Positions 1-7,731 of a stretch of DNA of 64,000 bases are shown in pieces. The first letter of the stretch is position 1; the number at the start of each line of letters is the position of its first letter. Both the position numbers and the translations under genes were made by a program. The notes below the pieces were generated by a model, which was not told where the DNA came from, did no database searches, and saw only the letters and a list, made by a program, of their open reading frames with translations. The DNA comes from Dorea sp. AM10-31 (GTDB lineage Bacteria > Bacillota > Clostridia > Lachnospirales > Lachnospiraceae), in contig NZ_QTUV01000002.1 of NCBI RefSeq assembly GCF_003435815.1, positions 310,001 through 374,000 on the forward strand, given 5' to 3'.

Positions 1-623
1 AACCACGCTTTTCCGTAAATATAACTGCGCTTCACATTACCGATATCTGCATCACGGCTGTCATCGCTGTTCTCTCTGTCATCTCCGAGGACAAAATATT
101 CATCGGAAGCAAGTTTCATCTGCTCACCTACGATACCGACATCACTGATCTTCGATGTCTTGTAATCTTCTTCCAGTTTCTTTCCATCTATATAAACATT
201 ATTCTCGATAATCTGGATCGTCTCACCCGGCAATCCGACAATACGCTTCGTATAATAATGATCGTTCTCATTTCCTTTTGGTTTAAAGACAATAATATCT
301 CCCCGCTTCGGTGTCGTAGCATTATACACAATCCGATTTACCAGTACAACATCTCCGTTCTTCAGAATCGGATTCATGGAATCGCCAACTACACTGACAC
401 GCTGTCCAAAATACCATACCGATACAAATGCCAGCAAACAGACTACTGCAATCTGAAAGATCCATTTGAAAACGCCTGCAACGATGTAACGGTCCGGTTT
501 GAAAGAAAACTTCTTCTGTCCGAATTGTTTTCTCCTGTACCTTCTGCTTCGATATTTTTTGCTTTTAAAATCTTTTCTCCGCAAATGTCTTCCTTTAAAA
601 AGCGCCCTTCTCTTTCTTTTCAT
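1..623 (-). CDS. lepB: Signal peptidase I, C-terminus cut by window edge
   Basis: Membrane serine protease that removes signal peptides from secreted proteins. Reading from the ATG at 623, after AAGGGG, the protein has an unusually long basic tail (about 45 residues rich in K and R), one membrane segment near residues 55-72, then the catalytic Ser in GDSMNP (about residue 82) and the catalytic Lys in YTKRIVGLPGE (about residue 126). The conserved GDDRENSDDSRD box follows. About 207 residues are present and the stop lies left of position 1. It is the last gene of the trmD-rplS block and is separated from rplS by a hairpin, so part of its transcription may be read-through. Confidence 0.95.
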   Translation of the reverse strand, partial: MKRKRRALFKGRHLRRKDFKSKKYRSRRYRRKQFGQKKFSFKPDRYIVAGVFKWIFQIAVVCLLAFVSVWYFGQRVSVVGDSMNPILKNGDVVLVNRIVYNATTPKRGDIIVFKPKGNENDHYYTKRIVGLPGETIQIIENNVYIDGKKLEEDYKTSKISDVGIVGEQMKLASDEYFVLGDDRENSDDSRDADIGNVKRSYIYGKAW

Positions 624-641
624 AAGATCCCCTTATATCAG

Positions 642-677
642 AAAAAGGACAACTACAAATATGTACTTGTCCTTTTT
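642..677 (-). terminator. Rho-independent terminator after rplS
   Basis: Arms at 642-652 and 667-677 are perfectly complementary (AAAAAGGACAA against TTGTCCTTTTT) around a 14-base loop. The A and T runs form the ends of the stem, so it could work in both directions. It lies between rplS and lepB. Confidence 0.7.
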
Positions 678-688
678 AAACCTGTTTC

Positions 689-1036
689 TTATTTTACTAA
701 TTCTTTAACTTTCGCTCTCTTACCAACGCGGTCTCTTAAGTAGTTCAGTTTAGCTCTTCTTACTTTACCTCTTCTTACTACTTCAACCTTCTCTACGTTT
801 GGAGAATGAAGCGGCCAAGTCTTCTCAACACCTACTCCATTAGAAGTCTTTCTAACTGTAAATGTTGCTCTTGTACTTCCGCCCTGTTTCTTAAGAACTG
901 TACCTTCGAAAACCTGAATTCTTTCACGGTTTCCCTCTTTGATCTTACCGTAAACTTTTACAGTATCACCAACGTGGAACTCCGGTGCATTCTCTTTTAA
1001 CTGCTCTGCTTCAATATTCTTAATAATATCGTTCAT
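689..1036 (-). CDS. rplS: Large ribosomal subunit protein bL19
   Basis: 115-residue ribosomal protein at the 30S-50S interface. The family is recognised by [16 protein letters not shown] near the N-terminus, [15 protein letters not shown] in the middle, and the basic end with [25 protein letters not shown]. The length is normal. The ATG at 1036 follows an AAGGAGGTC ribosome site. It has its own promoter and leader between it and trmD, and a terminator follows it. Confidence 0.98.
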   Translation of the reverse strand: MNDIIKNIEAEQLKENAPEFHVGDTVKVYGKIKEGNRERIQVFEGTVLKKQGGSTRATFTVRKTSNGVGVEKTWPLHSPNVEKVEVVRRGKVRRAKLNYLRDRVGKRAKVKELVK

Positions 1037-1145
1037 TGTGTGACCTCCTTGTTTACTTGGATGTTCTTAATACGCTTCGTACCAGAGGACCATCTATTTT
1101 CTTCACAACATATAGCATTTTACCATAATCCTAACCCAAAAGCAA
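1037..1145 (-). promoter_or_regulatory. rplS promoter and probable L19 leader
   Basis: On the minus strand TTGCTT (1140-1145) and TAAAAT (1117-1122) are 17 bases apart, with a TGG extension before the -10. The transcribed leader down to rplS carries a short stem around TACG-AAG-CGTA and flanking GATG/CATC, like the small leader RNAs seen before rplS in Firmicutes. The promoter is read directly from the sequence; the identity as the L19 leader family is an inference from position and size. Confidence 0.45.
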
Positions 1146-1150
1146 GAAGT

Positions 1151-1897
1151 TTATTCGCTTTTTGTAATTTCTTTCTGTATCTGCGCTGCGAGGATTCTCT
1201 CCTTGTCTGTAAGCTCTGCTTTTTCCAGCAGATCCGGACGGTTCTTCGCTGTACGGATGACAGACTGCTCTCTGCGCCATTTTTCAATATTGGCATGGTG
1301 ACCGGACATCAGAACTTCCGGAACTTTTTTATCATGCCATGTCTCCGGTCTTGAATACTGCGGATATTCCAGAAGATTATCCTGAAAACTTTCAAACTCT
1401 GCGGAAACATCATTGTGGAGCACTCCCGGAACAAGTCTGGAAATCGCATCTACCATGATCATTGACGGAAGTTCTCCTCCGGTCAGCACATAATCTCCAA
1501 TCGATACATAATCCGTAACAATCTCTTCCAGCACGCGCTCGTCAATACCTTCATAATGACCGCACAAGAATACGAGTTCTTCTTCTTCCGCAAATTCTTC
1601 TGCCATCTTCTGGTTAAATGTCTGTCCCTGCGGCGACAGATAGACTACACGCGGACGCTTTCCGATTCTGTCTTCCAGTGCTTTGTAACACTGGTATACA
1701 GGCTCTGCCTGCATGAGCATTCCTGCACCGCCGCCATATGGATAATCATCCACGCTGTTATGCTTGTTAAATGCATAATCCCGGATATTAATTGCTTCGA
1801 TGGAAAGCAGTTCATTCTTTATCGCACGTCCGATAATACTTGTCTTAAGACCGCCCATCACCATCTCCGGAAATAATGTCATAATATAAAACTGCAT
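1151..1897 (-). CDS. trmD: tRNA (guanine37-N1)-methyltransferase
   Basis: Uses S-adenosylmethionine to methylate G37 next to the anticodon, which prevents +1 frameshifting. The 248-residue length is typical. The trefoil-knot SPOUT fold is indicated by FYIMTLFPEMV at the start, the YGGGAGMLMQAEPV loop, LCGHYEGIDERV and the SIGDYVLTGGELP segment that binds the cofactor. It lies 26 bases downstream of rimM in the usual rimM-trmD-rplS order. Confidence 0.98.
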   Translation of the reverse strand: MQFYIMTLFPEMVMGGLKTSIIGRAIKNELLSIEAINIRDYAFNKHNSVDDYPYGGGAGMLMQAEPVYQCYKALEDRIGKRPRVVYLSPQGQTFNQKMAEEFAEEEELVFLCGHYEGIDERVLEEIVTDYVSIGDYVLTGGELPSMIMVDAISRLVPGVLHNDVSAEFESFQDNLLEYPQYSRPETWHDKKVPEVLMSGHHANIEKWRREQSVIRTAKNRPDLLEKAELTDKERILAAQIQKEITKSE

Positions 1898-1923
1898 TTG
1901 TTATGATTCCTTCCTGTAAGCAA

Positions 1924-2430
1924 TCAGATCAGTCCATCCATCAGATGGATCATCATCTGCCCTTTTTCTATATCTACACTGCGGATACATTCTTTGATCG
2001 CAGGAACAAGCACTTCGCCGTGCTCCGCATTTTCAATCACATAAACATCGTTGGCGCCTGTCTCGATCACATCTTTTAATGTACCGAATATATTGCCATC
2101 TTCTGTGCATACTTCCATGCCGATCATATCCGCAATGAAATATTCGTCTTCTTCCAGCGGTACTGCATGTTCTCTTGTTACATAAAGCGAACATCTTTTA
2201 TACTTTTCAATATCATTTATATTATCAATGCCTTTAAATTTTAAGATTACAAACTGTTTAAAAAATTTTACACTCTGAATTTCTAACGGCATTGTCTCTT
2301 TTCCTGTATCAAGAATGACCTGTTTTAACTTTTTGAAGCGGTTCACATCATCCGTAGTCGGAAAAACTTTGACTTCTCCCCGCACGCCGTGTGTCTGTGT
2401 GATCACGCCTACCTGAAGCATATCTTCCAT
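1924..2430 (-). CDS. rimM: 16S rRNA processing protein RimM
   Basis: 168-residue assembly factor for the 30S head that binds ribosomal protein S19. The N-terminal barrel starts with [20 protein letters not shown], the family signature. The C-terminal PRC-barrel contains [13 protein letters not shown] and ends in [12 protein letters not shown]. It is preceded by a terminator that separates it from khpA, and is followed closely by trmD. Confidence 0.96.
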   Translation of the reverse strand: MEDMLQVGVITQTHGVRGEVKVFPTTDDVNRFKKLKQVILDTGKETMPLEIQSVKFFKQFVILKFKGIDNINDIEKYKRCSLYVTREHAVPLEEDEYFIADMIGMEVCTEDGNIFGTLKDVIETGANDVYVIENAEHGEVLVPAIKECIRSVDIEKGQMMIHLMDGLI

Positions 2431-2455
2431 TTACAAATCTCCTTCTGACTGCTTT

Positions 2456-2488
2456 AAAAAAGGACAGGTACTACTACAGACCTGTCCT
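2456..2488 (-). terminator. Terminator between khpA and rimM
   Basis: Minus-strand hairpin with arms at 2480-2488 and 2461-2469 (AGGACAGGT against ACCTGTCCT) followed by five T residues at 2460-2456. It lies inside a gene order normally treated as one operon, so it probably lowers rimM-trmD expression relative to rpsP. Confidence 0.75.
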
Positions 2489-2506
2489 GTAAGCATCCGT
2501 TGGTAA

Positions 2507-2737
2507 TTAATCTAAAATATCAACGATTACTTTCTTATCTTCCTTTGCAGCTGCTGCTTTTACCACAGAACGAATTGCTTTTGCAATACGTCCCTGTTTT
2601 CCGATTACTTTTCCCATGTCGGAATCTGCAACCTTCACTTCCAGAACGGTAGCTTTCTTATCTTCACGTTCTGTTACAACAACACTGTCAGGATCATCTA
2701 CTAAAGCTTTTGCGATAACTTCTACCAGCTCTTTCAT
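2507..2737 (-). CDS. khpA: KH-domain RNA-binding protein
   Basis: 76-residue single KH domain of the YlqC/KhpA family. The core is DMGKVIGKQGRIAKAIRSVVKAAAA, with the GKQG loop that contacts RNA. In other Firmicutes KhpA pairs with KhpB (Jag) and affects cell-division and cell-envelope mRNAs; that role is family knowledge. It lies 24 bases after rpsP and is probably translated from the same message. Confidence 0.95.
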   Translation of the reverse strand: MKELVEVIAKALVDDPDSVVVTEREDKKATVLEVKVADSDMGKVIGKQGRIAKAIRSVVKAAAAKEDKKVIVDILD

Positions 2738-2761
2738 AGCTGTGCACCTCCAGGGTATTAA

Positions 2762-3007
2762 TTATTTCTCGATGCCTGCTGCTTTGAAAATCTTGCTTAC
2801 TGTTTCTGTCGGCTGTGCACCTGTTCCTAACCATTTCTTAGCTGCTTCTTCGTCAACTGAGATTGCGCTTGGCTCACAGTTCGGATCATATGTTCCGATC
2901 TCGTCGATGAATTTACCATCTCTTGGTGATCTAGAATCTGCTACTACGATTCTATAAAAAGGAGCTTTCTTCTGTCCCATTCTTCTTAATCTGATTTTTA
3001 CTGCCAT
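2762..3007 (-). CDS. rpsP: Small ribosomal subunit protein bS16
   Basis: 81-residue ribosomal protein. [26 protein letters not shown] is the family start. I place the start at 3007 because GGAGGTAAACAAA stands directly before it; an upstream in-frame ATG five codons earlier lies before this ribosome site. It follows ffh by 78 bases in the ylxM-ffh-rpsP-khpA run. Confidence 0.98.
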   Translation of the reverse strand: MAVKIRLRRMGQKKAPFYRIVVADSRSPRDGKFIDEIGTYDPNCEPSAISVDEEAAKKWLGTGAQPTETVSKIFKAAGIEK

Positions 3008-3085
3008 TTTGTTTACCTCCAAATAAAATTTTATAAATATTTTTTGATTTCTATATATAATGCGTAATCACGCCTTATATCAATG

Positions 3086-4438
3086 TTAGAACGGCATGCG
3101 GAACTTGCCGCGTTTTCCGCCTTTTCCCATCATCTTCATCATCTTCTTCATCTCACCGAACTGCTTGACCATACGGTTCACTTCACTGATGTCCACACCT
3201 GCGCCTCTTGCGATACGATGCTTTCTTGAAGGATTCAGAACATCCGGATTTCTTCTCTCTTCCACAGTCATGGAATAAATGATTGCTTCCATGCGCGCCA
3301 TGTTCTTCTCAGCCTGCGCTGTCTGCTCATCATCAAGACCTTTCATCTTGCCCATTCCCATACCGCCAAGTCCCGGCAGCATGCTCATGATGCTGGAAAG
3401 TCCACCCATATTTTTCATCTGCTTCATGCTTTCCAGATAATCCTCGAAGTCAAACTGTGCTTTCTTAAGCTTCTTGGACATCTCTTTGGCTTTCTCTTCA
3501 TCAATCTGTGACTCTGCCTTTTCGATCAGTGTCAGCACATCACCCATACCAAGGATTCTGGATGCCATACGTTCCGGGTAAAACTGCTCCAAATCTGAAA
3601 GTTTCTCTCCCATACCTGCGTACAAAATCGGCTTTCCGGTAACTGCCTTAACAGAAAGTGCAGCACCACCTCTTGTGTCACCATCTAATTTGGTAACAAT
3701 CACACCGTCAATGCCGATCTTATCATTGAAATTCTTCGCCACATTCACGGCATCCTGACCGGTCATCGCATCAATTACAAGAATCGTCTGATGTACTTCT
3801 ACGGTTTTTTTGATCTCCTGAAGTTCTGCCATCATATCTTCATCAATATGAAGACGTCCTGCAGTATCGAGGATCACCGGCGTGTTGCCATTCTTCTTCG
3901 CATGCTCGATCGCAGCTTTTGCGATATCTGCCGGCTTGTGGTTTTCTCCCATTGCGAAGACTTCCACTCCCTGTTTCTCACCGTTGACCTGTAACTGCTT
4001 GATTGCAGCAGGACGGTACACATCACACGCTACCAGTAATGGCTTCTTGCCTTTTAATTTATATTTGCCCGCCAGTTTCGCGGTCGTTGTTGTCTTACCT
4101 GCTCCCTGAAGTCCTGCCATCATAATGACAGTGATTGCACTTCCCGGCTGTAACTTGATCTCCGTTGTCTCAGAGCCCATCAGCTTAACCAGCTCTTCAT
4201 TAACGATCTTGATCACCATCTGCCCCGGATTCAATCCATTCATGACATCCTGTCCAATGGCTCTCTCCTGGACATTCTTGATAAACTCCTTTACAACCTT
4301 GAAGTTTACATCCGCAGCTAACAATGCACGTTTGATCTCTTTTAATGCTTCTTTTACATCTGCCTCTGTAAGTCTACCCTTGCTCCGCAGATTCTTAAAC
4401 ACATTCTGAAGTTTTTCTGTCAGACTGTCAAATGCCAT
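3086..4438 (-). CDS. ffh: Signal recognition particle GTPase
   Basis: 450-residue GTPase that binds signal peptides and 4.5S/SRP RNA and hands nascent chains to FtsY at the membrane. The N-domain helical bundle runs to about residue 90; the G-domain carries GLQGAGKTTT, DVYRPAA, DTAGRL and TKLDGD. The M-domain has a methionine- and glycine-rich LPGLGGMGMGKMKG loop and the SRKHRIARGAG RNA-binding segment. It starts 4 bases after the ylxM stop. Confidence 0.98.
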   Translation of the reverse strand: MAFDSLTEKLQNVFKNLRSKGRLTEADVKEALKEIKRALLAADVNFKVVKEFIKNVQERAIGQDVMNGLNPGQMVIKIVNEELVKLMGSETTEIKLQPGSAITVIMMAGLQGAGKTTTTAKLAGKYKLKGKKPLLVACDVYRPAAIKQLQVNGEKQGVEVFAMGENHKPADIAKAAIEHAKKNGNTPVILDTAGRLHIDEDMMAELQEIKKTVEVHQTILVIDAMTGQDAVNVAKNFNDKIGIDGVIVTKLDGDTRGGAALSVKAVTGKPILYAGMGEKLSDLEQFYPERMASRILGMGDVLTLIEKAESQIDEEKAKEMSKKLKKAQFDFEDYLESMKQMKNMGGLSSIMSMLPGLGGMGMGKMKGLDDEQTAQAEKNMARMEAIIYSMTVEERRNPDVLNPSRKHRIARGAGVDISEVNRMVKQFGEMKKMMKMMGKGGKRGKFRMPF

Positions 4439-4442
4439 ATAT

Positions 4443-4787
4443 CTATAACTCCTCTATAATCTCATCCGATATCTTACGGATCTCTTTCACGATCTCTTCT
4501 GCACGCTCTTTCTCATAGCCATCCAGCAATTCCTTGATCGTTCCTGTCTTCTCTTTTATTGCCATGAACTTCTCTACCAGATGAAGTTTCTCTTCATATC
4601 CGCTCAATGTCTGATTACATCGTCGGATCAGATCGTGTACTCCCTGCCGGCTGATGCCTGCCTCTCTTGCAATCTCACCAAGAGACAGATCTTCCTGAAT
4701 GAACTGTCCGTAAATCTCTTTCTGATGATCTGTCAGCAATTCTCCATAGAAGTCAAACAATAAAGCCTGTTCAAGAATTTCATTCAT
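4443..4787 (-). CDS. ylxM: SRP-associated HTH protein YlxM
   Basis: 114-residue protein with a sigma-70 region-4-like helix-turn-helix (LSLGEIAREAGISRQGVHDLIRR). Its family is almost always next to ffh and stimulates SRP activity in streptococci. The start at 4787 (MNEILEQ) has AGGTGA 7 bases upstream and lies just after a consensus promoter, so longer upstream frames are unlikely. It is the first gene of the ylxM-ffh-rpsP-khpA transcript. Confidence 0.95.
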   Translation of the reverse strand: MNEILEQALLFDFYGELLTDHQKEIYGQFIQEDLSLGEIAREAGISRQGVHDLIRRCNQTLSGYEEKLHLVEKFMAIKEKTGTIKELLDGYEKERAEEIVKEIRKISDEIIEEL

Positions 4788-4803
4788 GTTTATCACCTGT
4801 GTT

Positions 4804-4850
4804 ATCATACACGATAGCTGCGCAGGTGTCAAGTATTTTTTCTTGACACC
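4804..4850 (-). promoter_or_regulatory. ylxM-ffh promoter with palindrome on the -35
   Basis: TTGACA (4827-4832) and TATGAT (4804-4809) are exactly 17 bases apart on the minus strand. The -35 lies in one arm of a perfect 9-base inverted repeat, GGTGTCAAG at 4825-4833 and CTTGACACC at 4842-4850. No T tract follows, so it looks more like an operator than a terminator, although the upstream subtilase gene ends about 50 bases away. Confidence 0.75.
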
Positions 4851-4901
4851 CTGGTTTTCTTCCTTTTTTCTTATTTTTCCTACTTCTTTCGTGTCTCATT
4901 T

Positions 4902-5780
4902 TTATGCAAGCAACTGTTCCACACGCAGTGATCTGCCACACCGCTTCAGCAAATATCTCTTCAGCTCCTCACCTTCCAGTTCCGGATATTTGCTTTTTGC
5001 AAGTGCAAGCGCACCTGTTACGACAGGTGTCGCCATTGACGCACCGCTCTTTCTTATATAAGGAAAAAACTCTTTTCTTTGAAAACAGCTTTCCCCGTTT
5101 ACCGCTTCATATCCGCAGGATACAATTCCCTCTCCCGGTGCAAAAATATCCGGTTTCCACACACAGATTCTTTCCCGTCCTGTTCCGCTGCAGTATCTGC
5201 CCATGCCACTGCGCCTGTAAGCTCCGACAGTGAGTACTTTTTCATTTGTACCCGGAACACTTACTTTCCGGCTTTGCAGTCCATAATTTCCAGCAGACAC
5301 AACGACCGTGATTCCACAGTTACACAGTTCCTCCACAGCTTCTGTAATGCGGTTCTCCTTGACCGGATCAAGTCCCACGCCTGCACCAAGTGACAGATTC
5401 ACAAGTGCAATTTTATTTTTCTTATTCACTTTTCTTACATGTTCCATTCCCCGTAAAATATGCATGGCATTTCCTTCCCCTTTTTCATCCAGTATTTTCA
5501 CGATCAGAAGTTCCACTCCCGGTGCCATCCCTGCATACCTTCCACCGGACATTTTCCCGTCTCCGGCAAGAATTCCTGCCACATGTGTTCCGTGCCCGCT
5601 GTCATCATAAAGTCCGCATCGTCCATGCTGCATATCTGCAAATCCAATGACTCTTCCTTTAAAATCCGGATGTGGATATGCACCTGTATCCAGGATAGCA
5701 GCTCTCACACCTCTTCCTGTAATCCTTCCATTTATTGTATCCGGACATGCATATCCGATCTGGCGCTTTACGTTGTCCAT
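4902..5780 (-). CDS. Subtilisin-like serine protease, probably cytoplasmic
   Basis: 292-residue S8 peptidase with the complete triad: Asp in ILDTGAYPHPDF, His in DSGHGTHVAGI and Ser in SGASMATPVVTG, plus the oxyanion Asn in VSAGNYG. There is no signal peptide and hardly any propeptide; the mature fold begins by residue 20, as in intracellular subtilisins. It stands alone, divergent from the DnaJ-domain gene. Substrate unknown. Intracellular subtilases of this kind often act in stationary phase or sporulation; nothing in this sequence proves that here. Confidence 0.9.
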   Translation of the reverse strand: MDNVKRQIGYACPDTINGRITGRGVRAAILDTGAYPHPDFKGRVIGFADMQHGRCGLYDDSGHGTHVAGILAGDGKMSGGRYAGMAPGVELLIVKILDEKGEGNAMHILRGMEHVRKVNKKNKIALVNLSLGAGVGLDPVKENRITEAVEELCNCGITVVVSAGNYGLQSRKVSVPGTNEKVLTVGAYRRSGMGRYCSGTGRERICVWKPDIFAPGEGIVSCGYEAVNGESCFQRKEFFPYIRKSGASMATPVVTGALALAKSKYPELEGEELKRYLLKRCGRSLRVEQLLA

Positions 5781-5863
5781 ATGATTATCACCTTTTTTAT
5801 CAGCATATTCACTGGTATGCTTTCCGGCAGATATTATCCGCTAAAATTTTCCAGAATTTCAAA

Positions 5864-5892
5864 TTGATTTCCTATAAAAACTGTCGTAATAT
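5864..5892 (+). promoter_or_regulatory. Promoter for DnaJ-domain gene
   Basis: TTGATT at 5864-5869 and TAATAT at 5887-5892 are separated by 17 bases, about 40 bases before the start codon at 5933. Confidence 0.5.
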
Positions 5893-5932
5893 AAATATGT
5901 TCTATTTACATAGACATATAAGGGGAGAATCT

Positions 5933-6565
5933 ATGAAATCAAAAAATTATTATGACATTCTGGGTGTTTCTGTGAAAGCGTCTGCGGAAGAAATCACATC
6001 GGCGAAGAATGAACTGGCAAAAAGATACCATCCCGATGCAAATATGAAGAACGGCGTTGATACAACCAGCCGGATGCAGGAAATTCTCGAAGCATATAAA
6101 GTACTTTCAGATCCGGCACGCCGCAAGGCATACGACCGCTCCTTAACCGGGCGGAAAGCCGTTATGCGTACTTTTGATCTGTTCGATATAGAAGAAGAAT
6201 CGAACGGCGACACCGGATTTGTCGTTTACTGGAAAGCAGCAAATACATTATATGATATCGTTCTGGAGAGTGAACCGTTATTTCACAAACGGGAGGCTAA
6301 AGGCAGACTGACTGCACTTGCCATCCGAGCCCTGCGCCCGATCATCACGCTGCGGGAAGCGCAGATCCCGGAGCGCTACTGGCATCCGGATATTATGAAC
6401 TGGCTACTTTTTACGTCTTACCAGAATCCAAACTATACTGTTACTTATCTGCTTGCACTCTATGACACCCATATCAGATCAAGCCGCAGCATGGTTGAAA
6501 AGCTAAAAGCCCAGAACGCTGCTGCCAGATATGAACATACTGTCAGGAAATTATTAAAATATTAG
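5933..6565 (+). CDS. DnaJ-domain protein
   Basis: 210 residues. The N-terminal J domain (about residues 3-68) has NYYDILGVS, the essential HPD in KRYHPDAN and the closing KVLSDPARRKAYDRS. The rest has no glycine-rich linker, zinc fingers or client-binding domain of true DnaJ, so it is a specialised co-chaperone that would recruit DnaK to a particular target. The ATG at 5933 follows AGGGGAG; in-frame starts further upstream lack a ribosome site. It precedes the cysteine-rich gene on the same strand, which may or may not be meaningful. Confidence 0.9.
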   Translation: MKSKNYYDILGVSVKASAEEITSAKNELAKRYHPDANMKNGVDTTSRMQEILEAYKVLSDPARRKAYDRSLTGRKAVMRTFDLFDIEEESNGDTGFVVYWKAANTLYDIVLESEPLFHKREAKGRLTALAIRALRPIITLREAQIPERYWHPDIMNWLLFTSYQNPNYTVTYLLALYDTHIRSSRSMVEKLKAQNAAARYEHTVRKLLKY

Positions 6566-6578
6566 CCGGTGCTTTACT

Positions 6579-6606
6579 CACACATCCTCCGGATTCGCAT
6601 ATGTTA
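6579..6606 (+). promoter_or_regulatory. Possible sigma-K-type promoter before cysteine-rich gene
   Basis: CATATGTTA at 6598-6606 matches the CATANNNTA -10 of late mother-cell sigma factor K, with an AC-containing -35 candidate (CACA, 6579-6582) 15 bases upstream. The start codon is 33 bases downstream. The motif is short and was matched by eye. Confidence 0.35.
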
Positions 6607-6638
6607 TTACTGTAAATATTTCATCGGAGGATTTTAAT

Positions 6639-6899
6639 ATGAGTGATTTAAGTGCTACAAACTGTGGCTGCGGATGTGACGCTGACAGATTCGGAGGCGG
6701 ATGCGGCAACAATAACAACTGCGGATGTGGTTTCGGCAATAACAGCTGCCTGTGGATCATCCTTCTCTTATGCTGCTGTGGCGGATGCGGCAACAACAAC
6801 GGATGTGGCTGTGGCAATGACAGCTGCCTGTGGATCATCCTTCTCTTATGCTGCTGCGGTGGTTTCGGCAACTGCGGATGTGGAAACGGATGCTGCTAA
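6639..6899 (+). CDS. Cysteine-rich tandem-duplicated small protein
   Basis: 86 residues with 21 cysteines, otherwise mostly Gly and Asn. It has two copies of a 26-residue unit, each holding NxSCLWIILLLCCCGG: a short hydrophobic stretch between cysteine clusters. At DNA level 37 bases are identical between 6742-6778 and 6820-6856, period 78. A GGAGG lies 7 bases before ATG. Databases label similar clostridial proteins as chorion class high-cysteine HCB protein 13, a name by composition only. A role in a cross-linked spore layer is my inference from composition and the possible sigma-K promoter; metal binding is another option. Confidence 0.85.
   Translation: MSDLSATNCGCGCDADRFGGGCGNNNNCGCGFGNNSCLWIILLLCCCGGCGNNNGCGCGNDSCLWIILLLCCCGGFGNCGCGNGCC
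6742..6856 (+). repeat. In-frame 78-base tandem duplication
   Basis: The segments 6742-6778 and 6820-6856 are identical over 37 bases and similar beyond, giving two 26-residue protein units inside the cysteine-rich gene. Confidence 0.9.
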
Positions 6900-6932
6900 T
6901 TCATCCTTCACACTGTTTCCGATATGATTCGG

Positions 6933-6961
6933 GATGGAGTTTATACTCCATCTCCTTTTTT
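6933..6961 (+). terminator. Terminator after cysteine-rich gene
   Basis: GATGGAGT (6933-6940) and ACTCCATC (6945-6952) form an 8-base stem with a TTAT loop, followed by CC and a T run at 6955-6961. Confidence 0.85.
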
Positions 6962-7019
6962 ATGTATATTTCCACGTTATTCCTCATATATATTTACAAC
7001 GTAAAAGGAAGGAACTGCC

Positions 7020-7433
7020 ATGGAAAAGAAAACACCCAGATCATTGCTGCCGTTCGATGAACTGACCATGCCCGGGGACTTATATCTTCTGAAACTTCTT
7101 TTGCCGTTCATCCCCGCACATATGCAGAAATTACTTGCCATTTTTATTAAATATCTGGAACTTTCCTATACCTTGCGTACGTTTCAGGGATTTGCCCGGA
7201 AAGAATTTTCCCTGCAGTCTGTCTCCGAACTTCTTCCATACATGGATCCGGACAGCTCAGACAAATTCCGCCAGTTGGAAATGATGATGCAGATGTTTTC
7301 CATGTCAGAAAATGACACAGACTTTAATCCTTCTGATATTTTAAATGGAATGTTTACAGATACACAGCAGGAAGAATTTGCTGCATACAGTCAGATGTTT
7401 GATGATGCGTTAAACAAAGATTTTGGAAAATGA
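7020..7433 (+). CDS. Unknown helical protein, 137 residues
   Basis: Not recognised. It is predicted to be soluble and helical, with a hydrophobic stretch LYLLKLLLPFIPAHMQKLLAIFIKYLEL near residues 23-50 written here only in part: it starts at LYLLKLLLPF and ends at IFIKYLEL. A methionine-rich segment (EMMMQMFSM) and an acidic C-terminus follow. AAGGAAGG precedes the ATG. It is 15 bases upstream of the 91-residue gene, so the two are probably co-transcribed. A CATATATAT box 14 bases after ATATT at 6966-6993 weakly resembles a sporulation sigma-E site. Confidence 0.8.
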   Translation: MEKKTPRSLLPFDELTMPGDLYLLKLLLPFIPAHMQKLLAIFIKYLELSYTLRTFQGFARKEFSLQSVSELLPYMDPDSSDKFRQLEMMMQMFSMSENDTDFNPSDILNGMFTDTQQEEFAAYSQMFDDALNKDFGK

Positions 7434-7448
7434 AAGGAGTGTTTATCT

Positions 7449-7724
7449 ATGGCAAATGAATGGATGAATCACCCGGATCTTAAAAATCTCGATCCGATCA
7501 AATTACAGCTGATCCGCACTGCTGCCGCCAATGCAGGGAATAAAACCGGAAAGGATCTTGCTCCGGTTATGATGGCTCTTATATCCAGTGCCGGAAAGAA
7601 AGGAATCCGCTTCACTCCGGATGAATTTTCCCTGATCCTTGAGATCTTGAAAGACGGGAAATCGGATCAGGCGAAACAGAATATTGATCAGATGGTACAG
7701 ATGATAAAAGGTTATATAAAGTAA
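7449..7724 (+). CDS. Unknown small helical protein, 91 residues
   Basis: Not recognised. Soluble and helix-rich, with a repeated pattern of short helices and a C-terminal QNIDQMVQMIKGYIK amphipathic helix. GAAAGGAG stands 9 bases before the ATG. It follows the 137-residue gene by 15 bases and ends 7 bases before the convergent thioesterase stop, with no terminator in between. Both proteins look like partners or fragments of one small lineage-specific function. Confidence 0.8.
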   Translation: MANEWMNHPDLKNLDPIKLQLIRTAAANAGNKTGKDLAPVMMALISSAGKKGIRFTPDEFSLILEILKDGKSDQAKQNIDQMVQMIKGYIK

Positions 7725-7731
7725 TAACATT

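Noticed and set aside
6578..6871. Minus-strand Pro/His/Gln-rich repeat frame
   Set aside because: It is the complement of the cysteine-rich gene; its repeats merely mirror the 78-base duplication.
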